DNA from: JAKACA01 sp963735115
GTDB taxonomy: Bacteria; Actinomycetota; Acidimicrobiia; Acidimicrobiales; Bog-793
Direction: 5' to 3'
Length of the DNA: 64,000 bases
NCBI GenBank assembly: GCA_963735115.1
Contig: CAVTJR010000002.1
Coordinates: 62,001-126,000, forward strand
A model generated the notes under the pieces. The model saw only the letters and a list, made by a program, of their open reading frames with translations. It was not told the origin of the DNA and did not search any database. Shown one piece after another: positions 32,717 through 41,977 of the stretch. Within the stretch, counting starts at the first letter, position 1; each line of letters opens with the position of its first letter. Made by a program: the position numbers and the translations under genes.

Positions 32717-33874
32717 ATGACCATCGCCGAGTCCCGGACCGAACCTGGCACAGTGACGGACGGGGCCGCTCCGGAGCCGAGGACGGATCCGCTCGAGCTC
32801 GACGGCGTCGACGCCGTCGAGCTCTGGGTCGGCAACGCCCGCCAAGCCGCCCACTTCTACCGGACGGGGTGGGGTTTCGGGATCGTCGCCTATGCCGGTC
32901 CTGAGACCGGGCTGCGGGACCGGTGCTCCTACGTGCTCGAGCAAGGCAAGCTGCGGTTCGTCCTCACGTCCTCGCTCCGTGAGGGGAGCGAGATCTCCAG
33001 GCACGTCGCCCGCCACGGCGATGGCGTGCGCGACATCTCCCTCCGGGTGGCAGATGCGGAAGCGGCCTTTGCGGAAGCGCTACGACGTGGCGCCGTGCCC
33101 GTCACGTCGCCGAGCGAGGAGACGGACGAGCACGGCACGTTCCGCCGGGCCGCGATCGCCGCTTTCGGCGAGACGGTGCACAGCTTCGTGGAGCGCTCCG
33201 CTTACTCCGGCATCTATGCACCGGGCTTCGAAGCACGAGCTGCTATCGACGACCCCTCCCCGCCCGTCGGCTTGCTCGACTTCGACCACTCCGTTGCCAA
33301 CGTCGAGCTCAACCGCATGAACTTCTGGGTCGACTTCTACAAGACGGTTCTCGGCTTCTCGTTGATCCAAGGTTTCACAGACGACGACATCTCGACGGAG
33401 TACTCAGCCCTCATGAGCAAGGTCGTCTCCGATGGCGTGGGCAGGATCAAGTTCCCGATCAACGAACCCGCTCCGGGGAAGAAGCGCAGCCAGGTCGAGG
33501 AGTACCTCGACTTCTTCAACGGGCCCGGCGTGCAGCACATAGCCATCAAGACAGCTGACATCGTGGCGTCCGTGGCGTGCCTGCAAGCGCGCGGGATCGA
33601 GTTCATGCGTGTGCCGGACGCGTACTACGCCGAGCTGAGCGAGCGATTCTCCGATCTCGATCTCGACGTCGACAAGCTGCAGAACTACGGGATCCTTGCC
33701 GACCGGGACGACGAGGGGTACCTGCTGCAGATCTTCTCCCACATGAACCAGGACCGCCCGACCGTGTTCTTCGAGCTGATCGAGCGGCACGGATCAACGG
33801 GTTTCGGCAACGGTAATTTCAAGGCGCTCTTCGTGGCGCTCGAGCACGAGCAGGACCGGCGCGGGAACCTCTGA
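32717..33874 (+). CDS. hppD: 4-hydroxyphenylpyruvate dioxygenase
   Basis: A 385-residue iron(II) enzyme converting 4-hydroxyphenylpyruvate to homogentisate in tyrosine breakdown. Iron ligands are visible in 'LLDFDHSVANVELNRM' (His), 'FFNGPGVQHIAIKTADIV' (His) and 'QDRPTVFFELIERHGSTGFG' (Glu). 'GFGNGNFKALFVALEHEQ' is the typical gating C-terminal helix. ATG 32717 is preceded by GGGAG at 7 bases. It overlaps nothing and is followed two bases later by hmgA, so they form a two-gene catabolic operon. Divergent from the Ada-AlkA gene. Confidence 0.95.
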   Translation: MTIAESRTEPGTVTDGAAPEPRTDPLELDGVDAVELWVGNARQAAHFYRTGWGFGIVAYAGPETGLRDRCSYVLEQGKLRFVLTSSLREGSEISRHVARHGDGVRDISLRVADAEAAFAEALRRGAVPVTSPSEETDEHGTFRRAAIAAFGETVHSFVERSAYSGIYAPGFEARAAIDDPSPPVGLLDFDHSVANVELNRMNFWVDFYKTVLGFSLIQGFTDDDISTEYSALMSKVVSDGVGRIKFPINEPAPGKKRSQVEEYLDFFNGPGVQHIAIKTADIVASVACLQARGIEFMRVPDAYYAELSERFSDLDLDVDKLQNYGILADRDDEGYLLQIFSHMNQDRPTVFFELIERHGSTGFGNGNFKALFVALEHEQDRRGNL

Positions 33875-33876
33875 GG

Positions 33877-35031
33877 ATGCCGTATTACCGCAGCGTTGGG
33901 AGCCTGCCGCCAAAGCGCCATGTGCAGTTTCGCAATGAGAAGGGACAGCTCTACATCGAGGAGCTGATGAGCAGCGACGGCTTCTCCGAAGAGAGCGCCC
34001 TGCTGTACCACCGTCACTCTCCGATGGCCATCACCGCCGCCGAGCTGATGAACACGACACCCGACGCCCTGCGAGACAACGCTCCGGTGCTCCCCCGCCA
34101 TCTGAGACTTCACCGGTGTCCCGAGGGTGGCGACCCCGTCAGCGGACGCCGGCTGCTGCTCGCCAACGAAGATGTCCGCATCAGCTACGCCGTCGCCACC
34201 GAGACGAGCCCGTTGTATCGGGACGCCGTCGGCGATGAGCTCGTTTACGTCGAGTCGGGACGCGTCACGCTCGAGTCGGTCTTCGGCCGCCTCGAAGTGG
34301 GCGAAGGCGATTATGTCATCGTGCCCACCCACACGACGCACCGGTGGGTCGTGGAGGACGTCGTGCGCATGCTGTGGGTGGAAGCCCGCAGCCACCTGCG
34401 GATCCCGGCCCGCTACCTGTCGACACGGGGTCAGCTGATCGAAGGCGCCCCTTATTGCGAACGCGACATCCGCGGGCCCGATGGCCCACTGCTCGTCGAC
34501 GGTACCGACGTGCCCGTGCTCGTGCGGACGGGCGCCGGCCTGACGCGCTACACCTACGCCCATCACCCCTTCGACGTCGTCGGATGGGACGGCTGCCTGT
34601 ATCCATGGGTCTTCTCCATCCACGACTTCGAGCCGATCGTGGGCAGCGTCCACCAGCCTCCGCCCGTGCACCAGACCTTCGCCGGAGCGGGCTTCGTCGT
34701 GTGCTCCTTCGTGCCACGGTTGTTCGACTTCGGTCCCGGGGCGGTGCCGGTCCCGTACGCCCATGCCAACGTCGACAGCGACGAAGTGCTCTTCTACGTC
34801 GGCGGGGACTTCATGAGCCGGGCGGGTTCCGGTATCGAGGAGGGATCGATCTCCCTGCACCCGTCGGGTTTCGTGCACGGTCCGCAGCCGGGAAGCGTCG
34901 AGCGGGCGCTCGGGCGGCCGGGAACCGACGAGCTCGCCGTCATGATCGACACGTTCCGCCCGCTCCGGCTCAGCGCCGGCGCTCTCGAGATCGAAGACCC
35001 TGCCTACGCCTGGACGTGGGCGCGTTCCTGA
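33877..35031 (+). CDS. hmgA: Homogentisate 1,2-dioxygenase
   Basis: A 384-residue iron enzyme opening the homogentisate ring to maleylacetoacetate, the step after HppD. Family signatures: 'MPYYRSVGSLPPKRHVQFRN', 'GRLEVGEGDYVIVPTHTTHR', 'RYTYAHHPFDVVGWDGCLYP' and the metal-binding stretch 'SSIHD/HANVDSDEVLFYVGGDF' with 'SISLHPSGFVHGPQPGS'. Slightly shorter than the 430-residue eukaryotic type but normal for bacteria. The gene begins 2 bases after the hppD stop. The next pathway enzymes (isomerase, fumarylacetoacetase) are not in the window. Confidence 0.94.
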   Translation: MPYYRSVGSLPPKRHVQFRNEKGQLYIEELMSSDGFSEESALLYHRHSPMAITAAELMNTTPDALRDNAPVLPRHLRLHRCPEGGDPVSGRRLLLANEDVRISYAVATETSPLYRDAVGDELVYVESGRVTLESVFGRLEVGEGDYVIVPTHTTHRWVVEDVVRMLWVEARSHLRIPARYLSTRGQLIEGAPYCERDIRGPDGPLLVDGTDVPVLVRTGAGLTRYTYAHHPFDVVGWDGCLYPWVFSIHDFEPIVGSVHQPPPVHQTFAGAGFVVCSFVPRLFDFGPGAVPVPYAHANVDSDEVLFYVGGDFMSRAGSGIEEGSISLHPSGFVHGPQPGSVERALGRPGTDELAVMIDTFRPLRLSAGALEIEDPAYAWTWARS

Positions 35032-35070
35032 GGCGCTGGTTGCAACGGCTTGAGAGGATGGAGTTGCCCG

Positions 35071-35967
35071 GTGCTATCTGCGATCCTTAGCAACGTGGAG
35101 CACGCTCGCCGGCCTGGAAGCCGCCGTGGAGCACACCGTCGGACGAATCGACCAGGCTTCCGCCTTGGGATCGGTGCCGGGGCGGCTATCACCAAGCTGC
35201 TGCTGGCGGCGCTGTGCTCGGCGCTGCTCGTCCTCGCCTTTGTCGATCGCTGGAGCGTCTTCGTGCTCGTCCCGATCGGCGCCATCTGGGCGATCGTCTT
35301 CGCGGGGCTCATCGTCGTCCCGATCATCGCCAGCTACATCGCCGACTCGCTCGGTCAGCACGGGGGTGACAAGCCGTTCTCCCCGCCCGATCGCGGCTAC
35401 GACACGGACTCCTGGGCGCCGCAGGTATCACCCCCGACCTATCCGCCAGCGAACGAGCCCGAGATCGGCCCCGACTTCTCAGCCCTGAAAGGCCCGATCT
35501 CGCGGCCCCTCGCCGTCGGCATGGCGTCCGGCTTCGACTGGGAGGGTTTCGTCGAGGCTGTCGCCGACCGCCTCGAAACCGCCCTCGGCGAGGGATACTC
35601 CGCCTCCGGGGACGGAGCCGCCTTCGTCCTCCAGTACGGGGAGACCGTTCGGAAGGTGAACCTCCGCTCCATCTTCCAGCCGCCACCGCTCGAGGTCGGC
35701 GAGCGGGCATTGCGGGGTTGCCTGAAGATGATGGACGAGGCGCAGATGTTCTCGATGAGGGTCAGGCAGCGGCCGTGGCCGAGCCGGGAGGGCAGCCTCA
35801 ACGGCGGGCCAGGCAACCTCGCCCGTCCGCGGGTGCGACTCGATGACGGGGAGATCCGCATGGTCTGGGCCGACGACTGGGGAACCGTGCTTCGCCTGCG
35901 CCCGCTTCCATTCGACGGCTCATCAGCGAGAGGTCGGGACGTCATGGGTCGCGACGTGAGCTGGTGA
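35071..35967 (+). CDS. Hypothetical protein with two membrane helices
   Basis: 298 residues from GTG 35071, chosen because GGAG lies 7 bases upstream. A basic N-terminus leads to two adjacent membrane helices ('ITKLLLAALCSALLVLAFVD' and 'VLVPIGAIWAIVFAGLIVVP'), then a Pro-rich stretch, then a soluble C-terminal domain (about 165-290: 'WEGFVEAVADRLETALGEGY', 'FVLQYGETVRKVNLRSIFQP', 'RMVWADDWGTVLRLRPLPF'). I do not recognise the domain. It follows hmgA on the same strand at 40 bases, but a functional link is not evident. Confidence 0.65.
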   Translation: MLSAILSNVEHARRPGSRRGAHRRTNRPGFRLGIGAGAAITKLLLAALCSALLVLAFVDRWSVFVLVPIGAIWAIVFAGLIVVPIIASYIADSLGQHGGDKPFSPPDRGYDTDSWAPQVSPPTYPPANEPEIGPDFSALKGPISRPLAVGMASGFDWEGFVEAVADRLETALGEGYSASGDGAAFVLQYGETVRKVNLRSIFQPPPLEVGERALRGCLKMMDEAQMFSMRVRQRPWPSREGSLNGGPGNLARPRVRLDDGEIRMVWADDWGTVLRLRPLPFDGSSARGRDVMGRDVSW

Positions 35968-36014
35968 GGGGAGCCGTCGGTGCACGGCAGACTGCCGAGG
36001 TCCGTGAGGCGGGC

Positions 36015-37218
36015 TCACGCCAGCTGGCTGACAGCCTCGAGCAGGCGGTCCACGTCGGAGCGGTTGTTGTAGTGGACGAGGCCGGCCCGCACGGCGCCGC
36101 CGGAAGACCGGATGCCCATCGCCGTCGTGAGCTCGTAGGCGTAGTTGTCACCGCTCCACACGTTGACGGCGCGTGATGCGAGGTGCTCGGCGACGTAGCG
36201 GGGCGTGTGGCCCGCCACGTTGAAGTAAGCCGTAGCCGCCCGGTTTTTCGCCCTGCCGTACGTCGTCACGTTCGCCATCTCGGCGAGGCCGGCCAGCAGA
36301 ACGCTGAACAGCTCCTGCTCGTGTCGCTCGGAGGAGGCCATGGAGGCAAGGACCTGCTGGCGACGCGTGCCGGCGTCGCCGGAGTCGAGGCTGGCGAGAT
36401 GGTCGACGGCCGCAGCCACGCCGGCCAGATCGGCAAAGGCGCTCGTCCCCCATTCGAATCTGCCGGGGACCTCGTCGCCCGAGGGAGCGAGCTTGTCCGG
36501 GCGGATCACCTCGAGCAGCGCCGGGTCGGCGACGACGGCGCCGACGTGTGGCCCTGCCCATTTGTAGGCGCTCGTGGCATAGAAGTCGGCGCCGAGGGTG
36601 GCAACGTCGACCGGGCCGTGCGGAGTGGCGTGCACACCGTCGACATAGGCGAGGGCGCCGGCGGCGTGCGCCTTTGCCGTGATCGACGCCACGTCCGGCC
36701 TCGTGCCGATGGCGTTGCTGGCCGCTGTCACCGCCACGACCTTCGTGCGCGGGCCGATCAGGGAATCGTACTGCTCGGCCGGCAGCTCACCCGTGGCGAG
36801 GTCGACCTCCGCCCATCTCACGACCACACCCGCCCGCTCTGCAGCCTGGATCCACGGTCGGACGTTGGCGTCGTGATCGAGACGGGAGACCACGACCTCG
36901 TCTCCCGGGGCCCACTGCTTGGCAAGGGCCTGTGACATCCGGTAGGTGAGCGTCGTCATGTTCGGCCCGAGGACCACGCCGTCAGGGTGCCCACCGACGA
37001 GAATCCGCCATGGCACGACGGCAACTGCTGACGATCTCTTCGGACCTGGCGCTCGCGGGAAACGCCCCTCCGAGATTGCCGATGCCCTCGCGGTAGGCCT
37101 CGGCAATCGCCTCGATGACCGAGGTGGGCGTCTGCGTCCCGGCCGCCCCATCGAGGTAGGCGAAACCGTCGGCCAGCGCAGGGAACCTCGAACGGATCGC
37201 AGCGACGTCGTAGGCCAT
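36015..37218 (-). pseudogene. Cysteine-desulfurase-like PLP enzyme (VC1184 subfamily), frameshifted
   Basis: Two reading frames together encode one class V aminotransferase. The N-terminal part starts at ATG 37218 (GAGGAGCGGGAG upstream): 'AAIRSRFPALADGFAYLDGA', 'IGNLGGAFPASARSEEIVSS'; that frame stops at 36982. From about 37004 the other frame continues: 'VLGPNMTTLTYRMSQALAKQ', 'VVVSRLDHDANVRPWIQAAE', 'YVDGVHATPHGPVDVATLGA', and PLP lysine in 'DFYATSAYKWAGPHVGAVVA'. The junction near 37000-37006 has one base too many or two too few. The catalytic Cys of true desulfurases is absent, as in this subfamily. It is either a young pseudogene or a sequencing error. Confidence 0.8.
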
Positions 37219-37359
37219 TTGCTCCCGCTCCTCGGGCTCGTCGGATCGGCACCCACGCGGGGTGCCGAGGAGGCAGGCTATTGGCAGATCAACGGTGCCG
37301 GCACAACGCCAGCAGCGGCCAGCGGAACCTTGGGGCTCCCGCCGATCGTGCGATTCGGC

Positions 37360-37716
37360 TCAGCCCTCCGCTTGGCTCCTCGGTGAGCACGCCGCCGAGG
37401 TGACCGCCCATCGGTTGGGCTCGGGGCCGCTGGCAATCACCACGGATCGCCCGGCGGCAGCTCGCTTCAAGACGGCGTCGGCGGCGGGGCTGAGGGCGTC
37501 GGCAAAACCCGGCGATCCCATCGTCGCCATCTCGGCTCCCCCTGTCCAGGTCGGTTCGACGGTAACGTCGCCCACCGCCTCGGCAAGGGCAACCGAGCCG
37601 AGCCCGAGCAGGCCGACAAGGTGCGCCCACTCCTCGTTGGTGAGGTCGCCCGCCCATAGCTCGAGCCGCGACGCCAGACGCTCGAGGACCTCCGGATCGA
37701 GGGTGACGTCGAACAT
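37360..37716 (-). CDS. Hypothetical 118-residue protein
   Basis: ATG 37716 is supported by GGAAGGAG six bases upstream. The N-terminal half is helical: 'DPEVLERLASRLELWAGDLT', 'NEEWAHLVGLLGLGSVALAE'. The C-terminal half is mixed ('VLKRAAAGRSVVIASGPEPN'). No signal peptide or membrane segment. I recognise no family. It is divergent from the large LuxR-type regulator, sharing a 150-base upstream region, so it may be controlled by it. Confidence 0.55.
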   Translation of the reverse strand: MFDVTLDPEVLERLASRLELWAGDLTNEEWAHLVGLLGLGSVALAEAVGDVTVEPTWTGGAEMATMGSPGFADALSPAADAVLKRAAAGRSVVIASGPEPNRWAVTSAACSPRSQAEG

Positions 37717-37811
37717 GAGGGCTCCTTCCCCCAGCATCGGCGCCGCCGCGGCCCGAACCGATGACGCCGTCTGTGCTACCGAGGCTAAAGAGCGAGTGGC
37801 TCCTTCGGATC

Positions 37812-37823
37812 AGGGGAACCCCT
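37812..37823. promoter_or_regulatory. Inverted repeat upstream of the LAL regulator
   Basis: AGGGGAACCCCT, five-base arms around AA, lies 43 bases before GTG 37866 in the divergent region. A GC-rich dyad in this place could be an operator for the regulator itself. Inference only. Confidence 0.25.
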
Positions 37824-37865
37824 AGGTTCTCGGGCGACGGAGCCGATACCTGCGTACGATGCCCT

Positions 37866-40625
37866 GTGCTCGTGGGGCGGGAGTCCGAGTTGGCTCGACT
37901 CGAGGAGCTGCTCGACGCCGCCCGAGCCGGCCGCAGCGGCGCTCTCGTGCTCAGCGGCGAACCGGGAATCGGAAAGACGGCACTGTGCCGTGCGACCGCC
38001 GAGATGGCGACAGGGCTCGAGGTCCTGAGCGCTCGCGGCGTGTCCTCGGAATCACAGCTTCCCTTCGCAGGGCTGGCGGAGCTCTTCGCACCCGTCGTCG
38101 ACCTCGTGGCCGCTCTCCCACCCCGCCAGCGCGCCGCCATGGAGGGTGCACTCGCTCTCGGCCCAGCCGAGAGCGTCGACCCCTTGGCGGTCGGGGTGGC
38201 CACGCTGGGGCTCTTGGCGGCCGTGGCGGAGAAGGCGCCGGTGCTGTGCACGGTGGATGACCTGCAGTGGATCGACATCTCCTCGGCACAAGCGCTGATC
38301 TTCGCGGCCCGACGACTGCACGCCGAGGGCGTCGCCATGGTCTTCACGAAGCGGCCGGACGACGAGCTGGAGACTCCGACCCTCGAGCTCGAAACCCTCG
38401 TGTTGGCGGGATTGTCACCCGCCGCCGCCACCGAAGTGCTGCGTGATGCCGCCGCCTCGCCCGTGGATTCCGAAGTGGCCCAGTCGTTGCACGCCTCCAC
38501 AAGCGGCAACCCGCTGGCTCTCGTCGAGCTCCCTTTCCTGTTGAGCAAGGGTCAGCTGGAGGGATCGGAGCCTCTCGAGGACCCGCTGCCGCCCGGTCCG
38601 ACCACCGAGCGTGCCTTCCGCCGGCGCATCGCCGAGCTGGACCCTGGCACGCGCAGCGCCCTGCTCCTGGCCGCCGCCAGCGGGGCGGGCGAGCTCGACG
38701 TCATCATCGCCGCGCTGGCCGATCTTGGACTCGCCCCGGCGGCGCTCGAGCCCGCTGAGGAGGCGGGCATCATCAGCATGGATCGGGCACGCGTGGATTT
38801 CCGGCACCCGCTGCTGCGATCAGCCGCCTACCACGGCGCGCTCGCGTCCAGCCGCCGCCGGGCTCATGCCGCCTTGGCGGGCGCCCTCGCCGAGGGCGAT
38901 GGGCGGCGCCCCTGGCATCTGGCTGCCGCTGCCCTCGGCCCTGACGCAGTCATCGCTGACGCCCTCGCAGAGGTCGGTGTCGACGCCCGTCGGCGTGGTG
39001 CCCGCGCCGGTGCCGCCCGCGCCCTGCTGCGGGCGGCCCAGCTGACACCCGACGCCGACACGCGAGCCCGGCGCCTCGCTGAAGCCTCCATCGACCTCAA
39101 CCTCGCCGGGCGGCCGGAGCAGGCGGCTTCACTGGCCGCCGAAGCGCTCACGCACGTACGAAGCGATGAGCTGCACGCCGACATCGAGCTCGTCCATTCC
39201 TCCTTCCTCACGCTCGTCGGCCAACCGAACGAAGCTCACCGGCTCTTGATGGCCGAAGCTGCCCGCTTCGAGGAGACCGAGCCGGGACGCGCCGCCATCC
39301 TGCAGATGGCCGCCGTCGCGCCCTGCTACTTGGTGGGCGACGGCCGCCTGGCGTACCGAACCGCCGAGCAGGCCAACGCCTGCGGGCAGCGAGTGGGTGG
39401 CCCCCTCGAGGTCTTCTCTGAAGGCGTCCTCGCCCAAACCCTCCTGATCAGGGGGGATTACGCCCGCGGTCGCGAGCTGCTCGAACGATGCTTGCCGCTG
39501 CTGATGGAGGTCGATCCCATCTGGGGGATGCATGTGGCCTTCTACCAGGGCGTCTGCATCACCTACGTCTGGACCGAGCAGTTCGACACCGCCCGGGTGC
39601 TCCTCGATCGCATTGTGTCGGCGGCCCGGGAGGCCGGAGCTCCGGGCCTGCTGCCGTTCCCGCTCTGGGTCCTCGGCGAGCTCGAGTTCCGCACGGGCGC
39701 ATGGGACGCCGCCTACTCCGGCTTCCACGAGGCCCTGGAGCTCGCCCAGCAAACGGGCCAGTCCGTCCACATGCCGAGGCTGCTGGCGGGCCTGGCTCGG
39801 GTCGAAGCTCAACGGGGCCAGGCTGAGGAGTGCCGGGCACACGTCGCCGAAAGCCTGGAGAAGGGAGCAGCGCTCGGAGGTCTCCGGGCGGCCGAGATCG
39901 ATGCGGACGAGGCCCTCGGGCTGCTGGAATTCGCCCACCAGAGGTTCCCGGAGGCGCTCGTCCACTTGGACCGCCTGGCTGCCGTGCTGCGCGGCGAAGA
40001 GGTGGGCGAGCCGAGCCTCATGGGAGCCGCCCCCGAGCGTATCGAGGCCCTCGCCAGGTCGGGCAGGACCGAGGAGGCGAGGGTCGCTCTGGATGATTTC
40101 GATCAGCACGCCGCCGCCACCCAGAGCTGCTGGGGCCAGGCGGCAGCTGCCCGCTGCCGCGGTCTGCTGGCATCACCCGAGGTGTTCGCCGACGACTTCG
40201 AGGAGTCGCTTCGATGGCACGACCGAGTGCAACGGCCCTTCGAGCGAGCCCGGACCGAGCTGTGTTACGGCGAGTGCTTGCGCCGAGCCAAGCAACGAAG
40301 CGAGGCACGAGAGCACCTGAGGCGGGCACTCGCGACGTTCCAGGATCTCCGCGCCCGCCCCTGGGTCGAGAGATCGGAGCGGGAGCTGGCCGCCACCGGG
40401 GAGACGGCTCGACGCCGAGGCGACTTTGCCGCCGCCGAGGAGCTCACGCCGCAGGAGCTTCGCGTCGCCCTCGCCGTTGCGGAAGGCGCCTCGAATCGTG
40501 AAGCTGCCACGTCGTTGTTCTTGAGCACAAAGACCATCGAGTTTCATCTGGGAAGCGTCTACCGCAAGCTCGGCGTCCGGTCCCGGACCGAGCTCGCCCG
40601 TCGCTTTGCGCCCTCCCGTACCTGA
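37866..40625 (+). CDS. LAL-family LuxR-type transcriptional regulator with AAA/NB ATPase
   Basis: 919 residues. N-terminal nucleotide-binding domain: 'VLVGRESELARLEELLDAAR', Walker A 'SGEPGIGKTALCRATAEMAT' (residues 31-38), Walker B 'VLCTVDDLQWIDISSAQAL'. The long middle is a helical, TPR-like repeat region. The last 65 residues are a LuxR helix-turn-helix ('ELTPQELRVALAVAEGASNR', 'TKTIEFHLGSVYRKLGVRS'). LAL proteins are large ATP-dependent activators of secondary metabolism or sugar use; the signal here is unknown. GTG 37866 is used because the domain begins exactly there; the frame is open to ATG 37761. Confidence 0.9.
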   Translation: MLVGRESELARLEELLDAARAGRSGALVLSGEPGIGKTALCRATAEMATGLEVLSARGVSSESQLPFAGLAELFAPVVDLVAALPPRQRAAMEGALALGPAESVDPLAVGVATLGLLAAVAEKAPVLCTVDDLQWIDISSAQALIFAARRLHAEGVAMVFTKRPDDELETPTLELETLVLAGLSPAAATEVLRDAAASPVDSEVAQSLHASTSGNPLALVELPFLLSKGQLEGSEPLEDPLPPGPTTERAFRRRIAELDPGTRSALLLAAASGAGELDVIIAALADLGLAPAALEPAEEAGIISMDRARVDFRHPLLRSAAYHGALASSRRRAHAALAGALAEGDGRRPWHLAAAALGPDAVIADALAEVGVDARRRGARAGAARALLRAAQLTPDADTRARRLAEASIDLNLAGRPEQAASLAAEALTHVRSDELHADIELVHSSFLTLVGQPNEAHRLLMAEAARFEETEPGRAAILQMAAVAPCYLVGDGRLAYRTAEQANACGQRVGGPLEVFSEGVLAQTLLIRGDYARGRELLERCLPLLMEVDPIWGMHVAFYQGVCITYVWTEQFDTARVLLDRIVSAAREAGAPGLLPFPLWVLGELEFRTGAWDAAYSGFHEALELAQQTGQSVHMPRLLAGLARVEAQRGQAEECRAHVAESLEKGAALGGLRAAEIDADEALGLLEFAHQRFPEALVHLDRLAAVLRGEEVGEPSLMGAAPERIEALARSGRTEEARVALDDFDQHAAATQSCWGQAAAARCRGLLASPEVFADDFEESLRWHDRVQRPFERARTELCYGECLRRAKQRSEAREHLRRALATFQDLRARPWVERSERELAATGETARRRGDFAAAEELTPQELRVALAVAEGASNREAATSLFLSTKTIEFHLGSVYRKLGVRSRTELARRFAPSRT

Positions 40626-40714
40626 TCGCCGGACAGTGGGCCGCGCGGGCGACTCACCAGTGTGCAATCTCTTCCTCGGTCGGCGTCACGCCCCGAAACC
40701 TGCGCCCAGTCGTG

Positions 40715-41608
40715 TCATCTCACGACGAGCGTGTACGTCCGACTTCCCGTATCGGGATGAGCAGCGGCGTCCGTCACCTCGAGAGCGAATTTGAACGTCC
40801 CGGCTCTCGTCGGCCGCCCGCTCAGCACGGCGTCCTCCTGGTTTGCCGACAGCTCGAGGCCCGGCGGAAGCGAGGGGGGTTGACCGACCAGATGGGAGCA
40901 CCGTTGGTGTCCTGGGCGGCGAGCGCCACCGAGTAGGCCTTCCCTACTTTGGCAGTCGGAAGGAAGGCCGGGAGGACCACGACGCGCAGTTTGGCGCCCT
41001 CGAGCTTTGTCCATGGAGTCGACTCGTCTCCGGAGTCGCCGAGGTAGTCGCCACCGGGAATCACTCCGTTCCCGCCGTTGGCTACGTCGTCGACGTACTT
41101 GGCGGTCACGCCGTCGATCGTGACGATCACGGTCGGATTCTGGGTTGCACTGCTCCGAACCGTCGAAGTTGTTGCTGTTCGTGCTCGCGAAAACGTCGAT
41201 CCTGCCGGGGCCGAGCTGGTACGGGTAGTTGAAGGGCTTCGTGCCCCACAGATTGAGCGTCCCGTCGTTGCAACCGCGCACCGAGACCTTGCTGATGGTC
41301 AGCGTCGAGCTACCGGTGTCATCGATACGGATGGCCGTGCTGTCGGGGTCGTCATCCTTCCTCACATCGCCGACGTTGGCGGCGCCGATGTAATTCAGAT
41401 GGGCGGCTCCGTACCAGGGGACCGGGAACCTTGGGTTCGTGATGACGTTCCCGTGGCACCTCGACACGAGCGGACAATCCGCATAGCCGGCGTAGACGAC
41501 GAATGTTGGGGCGGCGGTAGCTCTCGCTCTCGACGCGCCGGACGCCGGGACCACGACAAGCAGGGCCCCGATAAGTGCTCCCACGAGACCGATCAGGACA
41601 CGGCGCAC
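40715..41608 (-). pseudogene. Secreted Ig-like (putative He_PIG domain) protein with two compensating frameshifts
   Basis: Starts at GTG 41608 with GGAGGGG 8 bases upstream. A signal peptide ('RRVLIGLVGALIGALLVVVP') leads to an extracellular region with paired Cys ('YAGYADCPLVSRCHGNVI'). The frame shifts near 41138-41144: the expected 'NPTVIVTIDGVTAKYVDDVA' and 'LRVVVLPAFLPTAKVGKAYS' lie in another frame. It then shifts back at a run of six G (40874-40879) to 'LPPGLELSANQEDAVLSGRP' and 'TFKFALEVTDAAAHPDTGS', an Ig-like strand pattern. The outer frame stays open throughout, so about 85 middle residues would be mistranslated. A seventh base in the run would restore the second junction. Confidence 0.7.
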
Positions 41609-41710
41609 TGAGATGACCCCTCCCCTGGCGGATGCGAATGCCCCAGGACCGCCACGTACCATCAAAGCGGTCTCTCGACCTCGCGCGACGGCCTCCCGGT
41701 GAGCGGTGAG

Positions 41711-41784
41711 TGGGCCGTGAGGGACTTGAACCCCCGACCACCTGCGCGTCATGCAGGTGCGCTACCAGACTGCGCCAACGGCCC
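41711..41784 (-). tRNA. tRNA-Val (anticodon GAC)
   Basis: Complete cloverleaf on the minus strand: acceptor GGGCCGT/ACGGCCC, D-stem GCGC/GCGC, anticodon stem CCTGC/GCAGG with loop ATGACGC, T-stem GGGGG/CCCTC with loop TTCAAGT. Bases 34-36 are GAC, reading GUC/GUU valine codons. Discriminator A; CCA not encoded. It is the second valine tRNA in the window, with a different anticodon from the first. Confidence 0.93.
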
Positions 41785-41977
41785 GTCCGGCCTCCAAAGT
41801 AGCACCCTCCCCTGCAGCCGTTGGCGGCGCATTGCTACCGGCGGCCGACGGCGGGCGAAATCGAATGCCGTCGGGGTCAGGGTAGATTGCTGCCCGTGCA
41901 TTCGGTGGTCGGAGCCGACCTTCGGGTCCGCCGAGGACGATCGAGAGCTCGACGAATCGGCGCCACGGGGGCGTGAG

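Noticed and set aside
36015..37218. Calling the PLP gene a true cysteine desulfurase (IscS/SufS)
   Set aside because: The mobile active-site Cys loop is absent; it fits the desulfurase-like subfamily without known sulfur chemistry.
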